A DNA stretch of 10,091 nt from Monoraphidium neglectum (lineage: Eukaryota; Chlorophyta; Chlorophyceae; Sphaeropleales; Selenastraceae), in the NCBI RefSeq assembly GCF_000611645.1, contig NW_014011428.1, positions 1-10,091 of the forward strand, read 5' to 3'. Both the position numbers and the translations under genes were made by a program. The notes below the pieces were generated by a model. That model ran no database searches and was not told the origin of the DNA. It worked only from the letters and a program-made list of their open reading frames with translations. This document shows, in pieces, positions 1-7,518 of this stretch. The number at the start of each line of letters is the position of its first letter. Within the stretch, counting starts at the first letter, position 1.

Positions 1-132
1 ATCCTCCCGCGAAACCGCGCGCCGCAGACATTGCCATGCGCGCAGCTGCGCCGCCGTCACCGGGCACGCCCTGCGCCCACGTCTTCGGCCCTGGCATCCC
101 TCCCCCACCCCTCAAGACATACGCTCTCTGCC

Positions 133-236
133 TCACACACGCTCACACATCCACACACTCAAGCCCACAACACACCCACAACCACACACACAACGACACA
201 CACACAACACACACACACACACACCCGCACACACCA
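133..236. repeat. Imperfect (CA)n microsatellite in SF3B2 intron
   Basis: This CA-rich stretch is broken by short CTC, CCA and CG interruptions and lies directly upstream of the acceptor at 248-249. The whole of 1-249 reads as the 3' part of an intron; I see no SF3B2-like exon in it. Apparent reading frames on both strands here are products of the low-complexity sequence. Confidence 0.85.
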
Positions 237-249
237 CGCTCTCGCGCAG

Positions 250-740
250 TGCGGCCGCGGGTGGCCCTGGTGACGTGGAGGTGACGCTGCTGCCTGAGGA
301 GCTGGAGGGCCTGGACGAGGCGGCCGTCAAGGCGCTGTACGAGGAGAAGGCCGCCGAGATGAGGGTGAGGGGCCGCTTTTTCCGGGGGAGGGGGGCCGCT
401 GTGTAGCGCGGTTTGCTTTCTGATCGCGCATGTGCGTGTGTTTGCTCGACGCATGTGCCTGATTGTGATGTCTTGATGCGTCGTGGCGCCCCCCTCTCAC
501 AAACCTGCGCACCCCAACTTCCCCTTGCACGAACCCCGACCCCAGACAACTTCATCCATCCTGACGCCTCCACCCGCCCCACCCTCGCTGCGGCCCCCCC
601 AGGCCGCCCAGCGGAAGGAGGACTTCTCGGACATGGTGGCGGCGCAGGCCTCCCTGCAGAAGCGCAAGATCCAGCAGCGCGCCGACGCAAAGGCCACCAA
701 GAAGGGCAAGGGCGGCGCCGGGGCAGACTTCAAGTTCTGA
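250..740 (+). CDS. SF3B2: Splicing factor 3B subunit 2 (SF3B2/SAP145), C-terminal end, partial
   Basis: This is the 3' end of the gene for SF3B2, the SF3b subunit of the U2 snRNP that contacts pre-mRNA near the branch site in the nucleus. Two exons are visible: 250-364 and 603-740, with a 238-nt intron (donor GTGAGG, acceptor after a C-rich tract). Exon 250-364 encodes DVEVTLLPEELEGLDEAAVK followed by a charged helix. The last exon encodes QRKEDFSDMVAAQASLQKRK, a Lys-rich stretch and the terminal DFKF before TGA. The order 'VEV-x-L-x-PEEL', 'KEDFSDMVA' and a C-terminal FKF matches the end of SF3B2 proteins as I recall them. The junction is phase 0 (Met-Arg, then Ala-Ala-Gln). The upstream exons lie beyond the left edge; the acceptor at 248-249 is inferred from reading-frame continuity and a CAG. 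No TGTAA polyadenylation motif was seen in the following 900 bases. Confidence 0.88.
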
Positions 741-1669
741 GGGGTCCACGGGGGCGCCTGCCACGGGCCAAACGGCGGCTGGCTCGGGGCGCAGGGGGCG
801 TGCCGGCGCCTGCGCGCGGGTGCCCTGGGCGCGGCCGCGGCCCCGGAGCTCCGCAGGGATGGATAACTGTCGCTTGTCATTGGGTGCAAAATGTTCCGGT
901 GGCGCCCCTGCACCCTCTGTGTTTAGTTGACCGGGACGCCACCCAGGCGTGTGGTGCGCTCTCGGCGGCCTCGGCCTTCCTGAAACGCGTACGAGGTTGT
1001 GCGCCACACCGCAACTGCCCACTGGGCTACGGCTGTGCGCGGCCTGCTTGCATGGCTGCGTGGTTTTCTGGCTCGCCATACGCGGCGCGGCCCACGCCTC
1101 CTCAACCCTCTGCTTCGTCTGTATACACACAGCTAGGTATCAAAGCGTCGGCAGTCAATGCATGTCATCGTTGGGCGTGTTGATATGCGCTCGTGCGCGC
1201 GAGTAATATGCCCATCACACATGATTGACCGATGTTTGACCTGGCACATGCAGGCTCGACGGCCTCAGCCATGCCAACTGATGACCCTACAGGTACTTGC
1301 TAGGCCGATGGAACGTAAATGTACAGTCGCAAAGGGCAGCGCTGCATTTCAGGCTAGCAGCGAATGGCTCATCCCAATTCGGCGTGTGTCGAGTGCTCGC
1401 GCATGATGCATAATGTGCGCTGCCTGAATGCTGACACGCTTGATCGCAACTTCAGCGAGTTCTCCAATCGAATGCTTCCCGTCGCACTGGAGCGAACGTC
1501 GCTCAACATTGATCTACAGAGATACGTATGACCAGTAACGCTCCGAGACCCTGGACTTCAGCGCGATAGCCTATTGGTCCGTACACAGTGTTCGTAAAGA
1601 GACACGAATGTTCTACGTTGCCCACATACCAAAACATGCAGACTGTACGCCAGACGACCTTTGCCAGGC
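741..1669. other. Intergenic region: SF3B2 3' UTR and upstream region of the CHI-fold gene
   Basis: This stretch begins with the presumed 3' UTR of SF3B2. It then becomes less GC-rich towards 1200-1660, where stop codons are frequent in all frames. I see no recognisable gene, RNA gene, TATA box or long repeat. A frame on the minus strand (552-1130) overlaps the SF3B2 exon and has no family resemblance. Confidence 0.7.
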
Positions 1670-3748
1670 ATGGCAGGGGGGGGGTGTCTAGCGACCAAGC
1701 CTCCTAGCACATTGCATAGGCTGACCATTGACAACACCCCACGCAGGCATGCGGCTCGTCCCGGGGTGATCCGACGGGTGGCGCGGGCCGTCCACCGTGT
1801 GGACGCCCGCATGATCAAGGATTCTAAGAGCAACGCGGAGTTCCCACTGGCACAAAAGTTCTGGTGCGGCGATGGCTCATGCGCCGCATCAAAGCCACGC
1901 CCAGCAGGCGCGACACACTTCCCCGCTATGGCGCTGCACACGCCGTCACGCCGTCCGCAAGCGGGCGGCGCCTGGCCGATCGAAGCCCCACCAAGCCCCC
2001 ATCTGCTGCGCCGCAGGGAGGGCGAGGAGATGCGGTGCCTGGGTGCGGGCACACGCGTGAAGAAGGTCCTGGTGGTGGGGGTTCAGGTGAGACAGCCGTC
2101 CAGCACCCACCCGCAAGGGGTTGCAGCCGTGGCGCAGGCGCCAGGGCCCGCCGAAGACGGCCCCTGAAGGGGAACGCCGCCAGGCGATGACCCGGCTGCG
2201 GCGGCAGAGGCCCGCTGGCCGCCCCTCGCCCGCGGCGCGCCTCTTTGCAGTGCCCGTGTCTGGGGTGCGGGTGAGCCAAAAGTGGCAGTTCAACTCGTAA
2301 ACGAGGGAGTTGAAGCAGCGTCAGCATGCCCAGGCGTTTTCATGCGCACATGCGGCCGTCCAGGTGTACTCTGTGGCGGTGTATGTGGAGGCAGAGCGGT
2401 GCTCCAAGGAGCTGGGCATCCGCGCCCGCGGCGGCTTCTTTGAGAACGACGGCGACTTCTGCGCCGCGCTGCTGGACGGCGCCTTTGGCAAAGCCCTCGT
2501 GGTGCGGCCCGCGCCCCGCGCCCCAGGCATGCCTGCCTCACAACGCATGGACGCGCCGCCCGCCCGGCGGCGGCTGGAGGCCTGCGGTTTCACTGCTGCC
2601 TCAAAGGAGCCGTCGACTGATTTCAGGCCTGATTAGCAGGCAGTTTTTGATGTTCGCGCTGAGTGAGCAGGCAACAACGTGCGTCCCTCGGACCTACGGT
2701 GCCGCAACCCGCTCCTCCGCAGTTCAAGCTGCTGCGCGATATCACAGGGCAGCAGTTTGCTGAGGCCATCGACGAGGCGCTGGCGCCGCGCGCCAAAGTA
2801 ACAGGTGGGCGGTCGTTTCAGATTGCCGCGCGCGGCCGCGGGCGATGGGGGTTGAGGAGCGTGCGCTATGGGAGGGAGGGGGCAACCTGTTGAGCGTTTG
2901 AAGGCGGCGAGGGTGCGCAAGGGCAGGTTTTGAGACACCGTGCTTTGGAGCTGTCAAAGGGCGCAACCAGCTGGGCTGGAAGTTGCCACAGGACATCCCA
3001 GCCCCTGCGAGCCTAGCCGGCCTGACCTCACCGCCCAACACCCTGCCGCCCGCGGCCGCCCCCGCAGGCGACTCCGCCTCGCTGCAGCAGTTTGGTCAGT
3101 TCTTCGCGTCGCGGCAGCTGCCCAAGGACACCCAGGTGGCGTTTGTGTGGCCCCTGAAGGGCGGGGAGGCGGGGGAGCTGCAGGCGGAGGTCGTATTGCC
3201 GGGAGAGGCCAAGGACCTCGTCACCACCGCACCAGAGGTGAGTAGCTGGCGTAGCCACGGGGCTGGGGCCGTTGCGGGTGACGGACGGGCGGTTTCGGTT
3301 GTCTTGCCGTCGTGCTTGCAGAGGGGTTGCCGTGCCGCATCCCCTGGCGCTCGGCACGCGGGGTGCGGTGGGGGACGGGCATGGAGAGGCGCTCCATGGC
3401 AGGGCGGCCCTGCTGCTTGGCGGCCTCCTCTTGGGAGGCAGCATCCTGATGTGGCAGCCAGCTCTCGCAGGGACACGCTCGTTTGCACGCTTTGTCATGA
3501 ACCTGGCCCTCTCACAACGTTGCCTGCCATACGCGCCACCACTGCGCCTCCGCCTGAACCCTCCTGCCGCAACCTCCTGCCTGGCGCAGCTGCGCATCCC
3601 CTCTCCCGGCCTGGCGCGGGCGCTGTTTGAGCTCTACCTGGGCGACAGCTCCGTGGTGCCCGAGGGCCGCCCCGCGTGGGCCGCAGGGGCCAGGGAGCTC
3701 CTGGACTACGATGCCGTCAAGAGGGACACCCGCAAGGCCGGGGCTTAG
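1670..3748 (+). CDS. Chalcone-isomerase-fold protein, fatty-acid-binding/CHI-like (non-catalytic type)
   Basis: Six exons are proposed: 1670-1863, 2017-2086, 2364-2501, 2723-2804, 3068-3237 and 3590-3748. They sum to 813 nt, i.e. 270 residues, and all five junction phases match. Family hallmarks in order are: a 'SKSNAEFP' entry strand (52-59); GAGTR (74-78) leading to VYSVAVYVE (89-97); the GAFGKALV helix; LLRDITGQQFAEAIDEAL; LQQFGQFF; and a closing PSPGLARALFELYLGDSS helix. These match the chalcone isomerase-like superfamily, whose plant plastid members (FAPs) bind fatty acids. The CHI catalytic Arg is kept (Arg78), but the Thr48 position is Tyr90, the Tyr106 position is Phe146 and the Asn113 position is Ala153. 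A flavanone-forming enzyme is therefore unlikely. An Arg/Ala-rich N-terminus of about 47 residues could be an organelle-targeting peptide (inference). Exon 3 could instead end at 2498, losing one Val; 2501 aligns without a gap. ATG 1670 has a good context; ATG 1811 is the alternative and would remove the leader. Confidence 0.84.
1676..1684 (+). repeat. G9 homopolymer just after the proposed start codon
   Basis: Nine consecutive G bases encode three Gly codons at residues 3-5 of the CHI-fold protein. A one-base length error or polymorphism here would disconnect ATG 1670 from the rest of exon 1 and leave ATG 1811 as the usable start. Confidence 0.9.
3238..3589 (+). other. Intron 5 of the CHI-fold gene (352 nt)
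   Basis: The donor is GTGAGT and the acceptor is GCGCAG, joining Glu218 to Leu219 in phase 0. The 3' half of the intron (from about 3272) is open in the same frame as exon 6. An alternative acceptor after 3320 would therefore keep the frame, but the encoded Gly/Leu-rich stretch has no counterpart in the family, so I treat it as intron. The other introns of this gene are 153, 277, 221 and 263 nt. Confidence 0.75.
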
Positions 3749-4075
3749 GGCGGCCCTGACTTTGACCAGATCTTGACCACGGGTCAGACTGATAGGATCG
3801 GCGTGCGCAAGGTTTTTTGTCGAGTTGCGCCGCGCCGGCGGGTAGCTGTAGCGCAGCCGTATACGTCCAGACGGGAGGGGTTTGTAGCTGCCAGCAGCAC
3901 AGGCCGGTGTGAAGGCGTGCAGTGCAGCGTGCGCAGGGGTGGGGCGCGGTGCGGCGCTGCCGCTGCGCGGCTGCAATCGCGGGGGTTCAGGGCGCTGCGC
4001 GTGCTGGTGCGCCCTTTTGCGGCACGATTTTGTCCCACGCTAAGTGCTTGCTCCAATGATTTGTATGCATCCCGT

Positions 4076-4080
4076 TGTAA
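4076..4080 (+). promoter_or_regulatory. TGTAA polyadenylation signal, CHI-fold gene
   Basis: This is the first TGTAA after the stop at 3748, giving a 3' UTR of about 330-350 nt. TGTAA is the usual chlorophyte polyadenylation motif, with cleavage expected 10-20 nt downstream. I see nothing else in 3749-4391 beyond a GC hairpin at 4320-4340 (7-bp arms, 7-nt loop). Confidence 0.6.
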
Positions 4081-4391
4081 AGCCAATCTCAGTTGCAGCG
4101 CCGAGCATGGTTGCAAGGATGCATCAGTGCGACTCAGTGCTGGGAATCGACGTGGGTGGCCCAGCCACGCAGGCGCAAACCGCCACGCCCCGTCTCTCAG
4201 CGCGCGCAACAGCTATCCCAAGTCTCTGATGTGGTCTGCATGCGTGGAACGTGGAATCGCCATGCAGTTACCCTACAGGGCTGCGGTGCACGCAGTTGTG
4301 CCTTCAAGTCTTGCGATGTGGCGGGCACGGCAGGCCCGCCCTTGGCCGGCTGCCGCTGTCTCTGGGTGAAGGTCATAAAAGAGGCGGTGCC

Positions 4392-4506
4392 CCAATGATG
4401 ATGAATTAATTATCCTTCACTGCCTATCATATCATCGATACAATTTCGTTGGCAGCGCGAAAGGTCGACCAAACCGATTGTGATTATTGTAGGCCGGCCC
4501 GCAGCC
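4392..4506 (+). promoter_or_regulatory. Probable promoter/5' leader of the SDR gene
   Basis: A CCAAT pentamer at 4392-4396 opens an A+T-rich island (about 4394-4447) in otherwise GC-rich DNA, ending about 60 nt before the start codon. No canonical TATA box is evident; TAATTA occurs at about 4406. This is position- and composition-based inference without expression data. Confidence 0.35.
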
Positions 4507-6797
4507 ATGGCCCGGCCCCAAGTAGTGCTTGTCACCGGTTGCACCACGGGCGGCATTGGCTGGCACCTCGCGTCCCAGCTGGCTGCGCGCGGCGCGACTG
4601 TTTATGCCAGCGCTCGCCGCCTTGCAGCGATGGAGGGCCTCGCGGCAAAGGGCTGCCGCTTAGTGCAGCTGGATGTGACCAAGCCCGAGACGATCAAGGC
4701 CGCAGTGGACAAGATTGTAGGGGAGAACGGTCGCATTGACGGTGAGTGAGGATCAGTCAGCAAACATCACTGAAGCAACAGCCGTGCATGTGCGAGGTCG
4801 TCGACTCGGGCGGATGGCCGGCCACAAACCCGGGAGCGGGCCACTGCTTGTGCAACAGCTCCTGTGAGACTGATATCTGACCGTCGTTTTGAGCATGCAT
4901 GCATGCAAGCATCCTGCATGTGCATGCATGGGACTGTGCACATTCACAATGCAAGGGCAATCCAACATGTTCAGGGCCCCCAGCGTGCGCAAGGCAACCC
5001 CCCACAGCCCACAGTGGTGTGAATCATTGATGCATGTGTATAATATGCATACACGCATGTGCGCGTGTGCGTGCACACACATACACACACACACACACAC
5101 ATGCTGTACACATGCACATACATACAGTCACACCCCACTTTCCACCAACAGCCACGAGCTTATCCACCTATCTCCCTGCCTCCCCCAGTCTTGATTAACA
5201 ACGCAGGTGTGGCCGTGCGCAAGCCGGCGCTGGACACACCCCTGGAGGAGGTCAGGGCGATGTATGACGTCAACTACTTTGGTGTGGTGGCGGTGAACGA
5301 CGAGGTGATGCCGCACATGGTGAGCCGCGCGATTGCGAGAGCCCCAATGGGCACGTGCAGCAATCAAGATGTGCTGGTGTGGTGAGTGCGGGGGCGGGGA
5401 GAGAGAGAGAGGCGAGGGGGTCAGGAAGCAAGGCGGGAGGTGCGCTGGTTGAGGCGCATGGCAGCTGCTTGCGGGGGCCGCAGCACCCTCTCTTTTGAGC
5501 CTGCTGCACCCAAGTGGAAATCAATGTCAAGGCGCGTACTGCTGCCTCCACCCCAGGTGGAGCAGCGGTCGGGGAAGATACTCAACCTGGGCAGCGGCCT
5601 GGGATACACCGGCCTCCCGACAATGAGCCATTACAGCGGTGAGCGTGCAGGGCCAGCCTGCAGGGCAGGAGGGGGTGCAGGGCGCCGGCGCGGCAGTGTG
5701 AGGCGCGTCGCGAGCCCATGCGCAGACCATGAGGCACCCTGCATGAGGCCGCATGGCGCCCCGCACAGTGCCTGGATGGCCCCCACGCTCATGGTCCCGC
5801 TGAGAACGAGCCCGGCGCTCTTGCCCGCGCTCGCGCGCTTGCCTGCAGCCGTGAAGCACGCCGTGCGCAGCTACACCGACATGCTGCGGATTGAGCTGGC
5901 CCCATTCGGCGTCCAAGTGTGTTTTGTGGCGCCAGGGTGAGCAGGCACTGCCACCCCATGGGGCCCTGCCGCCCTGGCCATCATAGCCGGGGCCGCCTCA
6001 CCCACCGCCACCCCTCCTCCCGTGGACTTCAACCACCCGCATCGGGGGTGCATGCGTTTTCACAAACAGTCGGGCTGCCTCCAAGGCCATCGTTGGCCTT
6101 GCAGGGGCGTGCCTCTCATCAGCGGCCCTCCCCACCCCTCCCTGCCCTAGCACCAACCCGCTCTGACCTCGCCATCCTGGCACACCCTCTCAACCCTCCA
6201 ACCCGCAGGTACATCCGCACCCACATCGGCGACGGCTACGAACTGCCAAAGGGCAGCATCTACCATGCCTTCCCGCGCCTCGCGAACGAGCTGTCCAAAA
6301 CGGTGTTCATCGGAACCACATTTGAAGCCGCCACCCCCGCCGACGTGTTCGCGTCGCGCCTGGCAAAGGCCGTACTGGCGCCGCGCATCCCGAGGTGTGC
6401 GTGCGCGCGCAAGCATGCATGTGTGCATGAGAGGGACAGCAGGGATCGCAGACGATGGCTGACAGCAGGCCACGAAGGGCAGCAGGCGTAGCCTCCACCT
6501 TCCTGCATCAAGTTTGACGTCCGCCCATGCTAGGCGGCAGCAGACGGATGCCACTTTGCTGCCCCTGCCGCTGCTGGTCCCTGCGGACTGCGCCCGATGC
6601 GCACCTTTGCAACGCGCCCTACGACCGACTTGTCCCGCTTCAGGCACTACCGAGATGGCCATCTTGCCATAGTGCCGTGGCTAGCGTCCATGTTTGTGCC
6701 GCTGTGGATCTACGAGTGGGGCTTTGCCCTGCGGTACGGGATCACCCCAAACTCAATGGTGGGGAGGCCGTTCTCAAAGGATAACAAGGGGAAGTGA
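4507..6797 (+). CDS. AYR1-like short-chain dehydrogenase/reductase
   Basis: Six exons are proposed: 4507-4741, 5189-5319, 5557-5638, 5849-5936, 6209-6394 and 6644-6797. They sum to 876 nt, i.e. 291 residues, and every junction phase matches. The start sits in a strong context (GCAGCCATGG). The protein is a classical SDR with an NAD(P)-binding Rossmann fold. It has the glycine-rich loop TGCTTGGIG at 10-18 (one residue longer than TGxxxGIG), followed by the YASARR segment. It also has LDVT, IDVLINNAG (to 85) and the tetrad Asn107 (VNYFG), Ser135 (LNLGSGLG), Tyr148 and Lys152 (YSAVK). The Ser-Tyr spacing of 13 is normal for the family. LAPFGVQVCFVAPGYIRTHI follows. The TGC-x-x-GGIG loop and the overall order resemble yeast Ayr1, an NADPH-dependent 1-acyl-dihydroxyacetone-phosphate reductase on lipid droplets/ER. 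Substrate assignment is inference; other steroid/sphingoid-type SDRs are possible. Residues about 248-268 are hydrophobic and Trp-rich, suggesting membrane or lipid-droplet association. Confidence 0.92.
4893..4930. repeat. GCATGC-rich palindromic cluster
   Basis: Several overlapping copies of GCATGC/TGCATG lie close together within SDR intron 1. GCATG is the binding core of RBFOX-type splicing proteins in animals; any such role here is speculation. Confidence 0.6.
5043..5126. repeat. Alternating purine-pyrimidine tract with (CA)n
   Basis: Positions 5043-5104 alternate purine and pyrimidine without a single break (62 nt). After one phase flip the alternation continues at 5105-5126. The core is a CA dinucleotide repeat (about 5073-5100) preceded by GCGCGTGTGCGTG. 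It ends about 60 nt before the intron 1 acceptor. Such tracts are candidates for left-handed Z-DNA. Confidence 0.88.
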
Positions 6798-6844
6798 AGG
6801 CCTGGGTGGTGGCACCCTGCTTGAAGAGTTTTTCGTGAGGGTGT

Positions 6845-6873
6845 TTGGATCCACTAGGGGTTAGTGGATCCAA
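6845..6873. repeat. Perfect 12-bp inverted repeat (hairpin) after the SDR stop
   Basis: TTGGATCCACTA at 6845-6856 is exactly complementary to TAGTGGATCCAA at 6862-6873, with a 5-nt GGGGT loop. It begins 47 nt after the stop codon, so the transcript would carry a stable stem-loop in its 3' UTR. Origin and role are unknown. Confidence 0.92.
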
Positions 6874-6983
6874 TGGCTGCATTCCACCGGAAGCGGCCGG
6901 ATTGTGCCTCGCAGGCAACCATCAAATGTTTCCAGGGATGAAACCTCGCTTGGAATGCCTCTGATGAGCGGTCGTCAATTCTC

Positions 6984-7029
6984 GGTTGGTTGGTCGGTTG
7001 GTTGGTTGGTTGGTTGGTTGGTTGGTTGG
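6984..7029 (+). repeat. (GGTT)n tetranucleotide repeat
   Basis: The uninterrupted part is eight GGTT units plus GG at 6996-7029. It is preceded by three units at 6984-6995, the last of them changed to GGTC. The G strand is the SDR sense strand, so the RNA would contain many closely spaced GG pairs, compatible with two-layer G-quadruplexes. Confidence 0.92.
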
Positions 7030-7153
7030 CAGCCTGATGTTTGCAACTGCAATGGTCATGCAGCATTCAATGCAGAAGATTGTCATGTAGCTCAGCGTAC
7101 ATCCGGTCTTTCTTTTGTACCATTTGATTCTTTGCAGCATTGACAGCTGAAAG

Positions 7154-7155
<2 letters not shown>

Positions 7156-7225
<70 letters not shown>

Positions 7226-7304
7226 CTGCTGGCTGCTGCTGGCTGCTGCTGCTGCTGGCTGCTGCTGCTGCTGGCTGCTGCTGCTGCTGGCTGCTGCTGC
7301 TGCT

Positions 7305-7337
<33 letters not shown>

Positions 7338-7374
7338 CTGCTGGCTGCTGGCTGCTGGCTGCTGGCTGCTGCTG
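7156..7374 (+). repeat. CTG trinucleotide tract with nested higher-order repeats
   Basis: A pure run of 23 CTG units (7156-7224) is followed by blocks each opened by one extra G: G(CTG)2, G(CTG)3, then four copies of the 16-mer G(CTG)5 (7242-7305). G(CTG)10 (7306-7336), four copies of the 7-mer G(CTG)2 (7337-7364) and G(CTG)3 follow. Each extra G shifts the frame, so no homopolymer protein can run through the tract, and no ATG-started family-like gene covers it. Degenerate CTGG/CTGA/TGAC repeats continue to about 7480. Confidence 0.93.
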
Positions 7375-7513
7375 GGCAATGACAACCGGCTGCCTGACTG
7401 GCTGGCTGCCTGGCTTGCTAGCTGGCCAGTCGAATGAGCGAATTACTCATTGACTGACTGAACAGCCTGACTGGCCTGACAACTTCCAACCCTCACGCGT
7501 GATACACGCATTG

Positions 7514-7518
7514 TGTAA
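7514..7518 (+). promoter_or_regulatory. TGTAA polyadenylation signal, probable end of the SDR transcript
   Basis: This is the first TGTAA after the SDR stop at 6797. It implies a 3' UTR of about 730 nt that includes the hairpin, GGTT and CTG elements. A non-canonical signal nearer the stop codon cannot be excluded. Confidence 0.45.

Larger units (their letters stand above)
4742..5188 (+). other. Intron 1 of the SDR gene (447 nt)
   Basis: The donor is GTGAGT and the acceptor follows a CCCCCAG tract. The junction splits the Val of IDVLINNAG, which supports both boundaries. It is the longest intron in the window and carries GCATGC-rich sequence and the alternating purine-pyrimidine run listed separately. 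The remaining SDR introns are 237, 210, 272 and 249 nt. Confidence 0.9.

Noticed and set aside
1..80. A further SF3B2 exon after the CGCAG near position 27
   Set aside because: The encoded residues do not match the conserved segment expected just before the VEV...PEEL part.
133..690. 185-residue open frame on the minus strand
   Set aside because: It runs antisense through the SF3B2 exons and the CA repeat, with Val/Cys low complexity and no family resemblance.
4320..4340. GC-rich hairpin as a transcription terminator
   Set aside because: Intrinsic terminators of this kind are bacterial, no T-run follows and the genes are nuclear and spliced.
4480..4506. Start of the SDR at the GTG at 4480
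   Set aside because: A eukaryotic nuclear gene should use ATG; ATG 4507 has an excellent context and gives the usual short lead to the first beta strand.
6847..6900. Vector polylinker contamination suggested by GGATCCACTAG and nearby GCGGCCG
   Set aside because: The match stops after 11 nt, the order of sites does not continue as in a polylinker, and the sequence forms a native-looking inverted repeat.
7225..7374. Regularly spaced repeats resembling a CRISPR-like array
   Set aside because: The spacers are themselves CTG repeats; there are no unique spacers, and the genome is eukaryotic.
7092..7437. Frames encoding poly-Ala, poly-Leu, poly-Cys or Ser/Gln stretches over the CTG tract
   Set aside because: They follow from the trinucleotide repeat in different frames, change frame at each inserted G and lack ATG starts or flanking domains.
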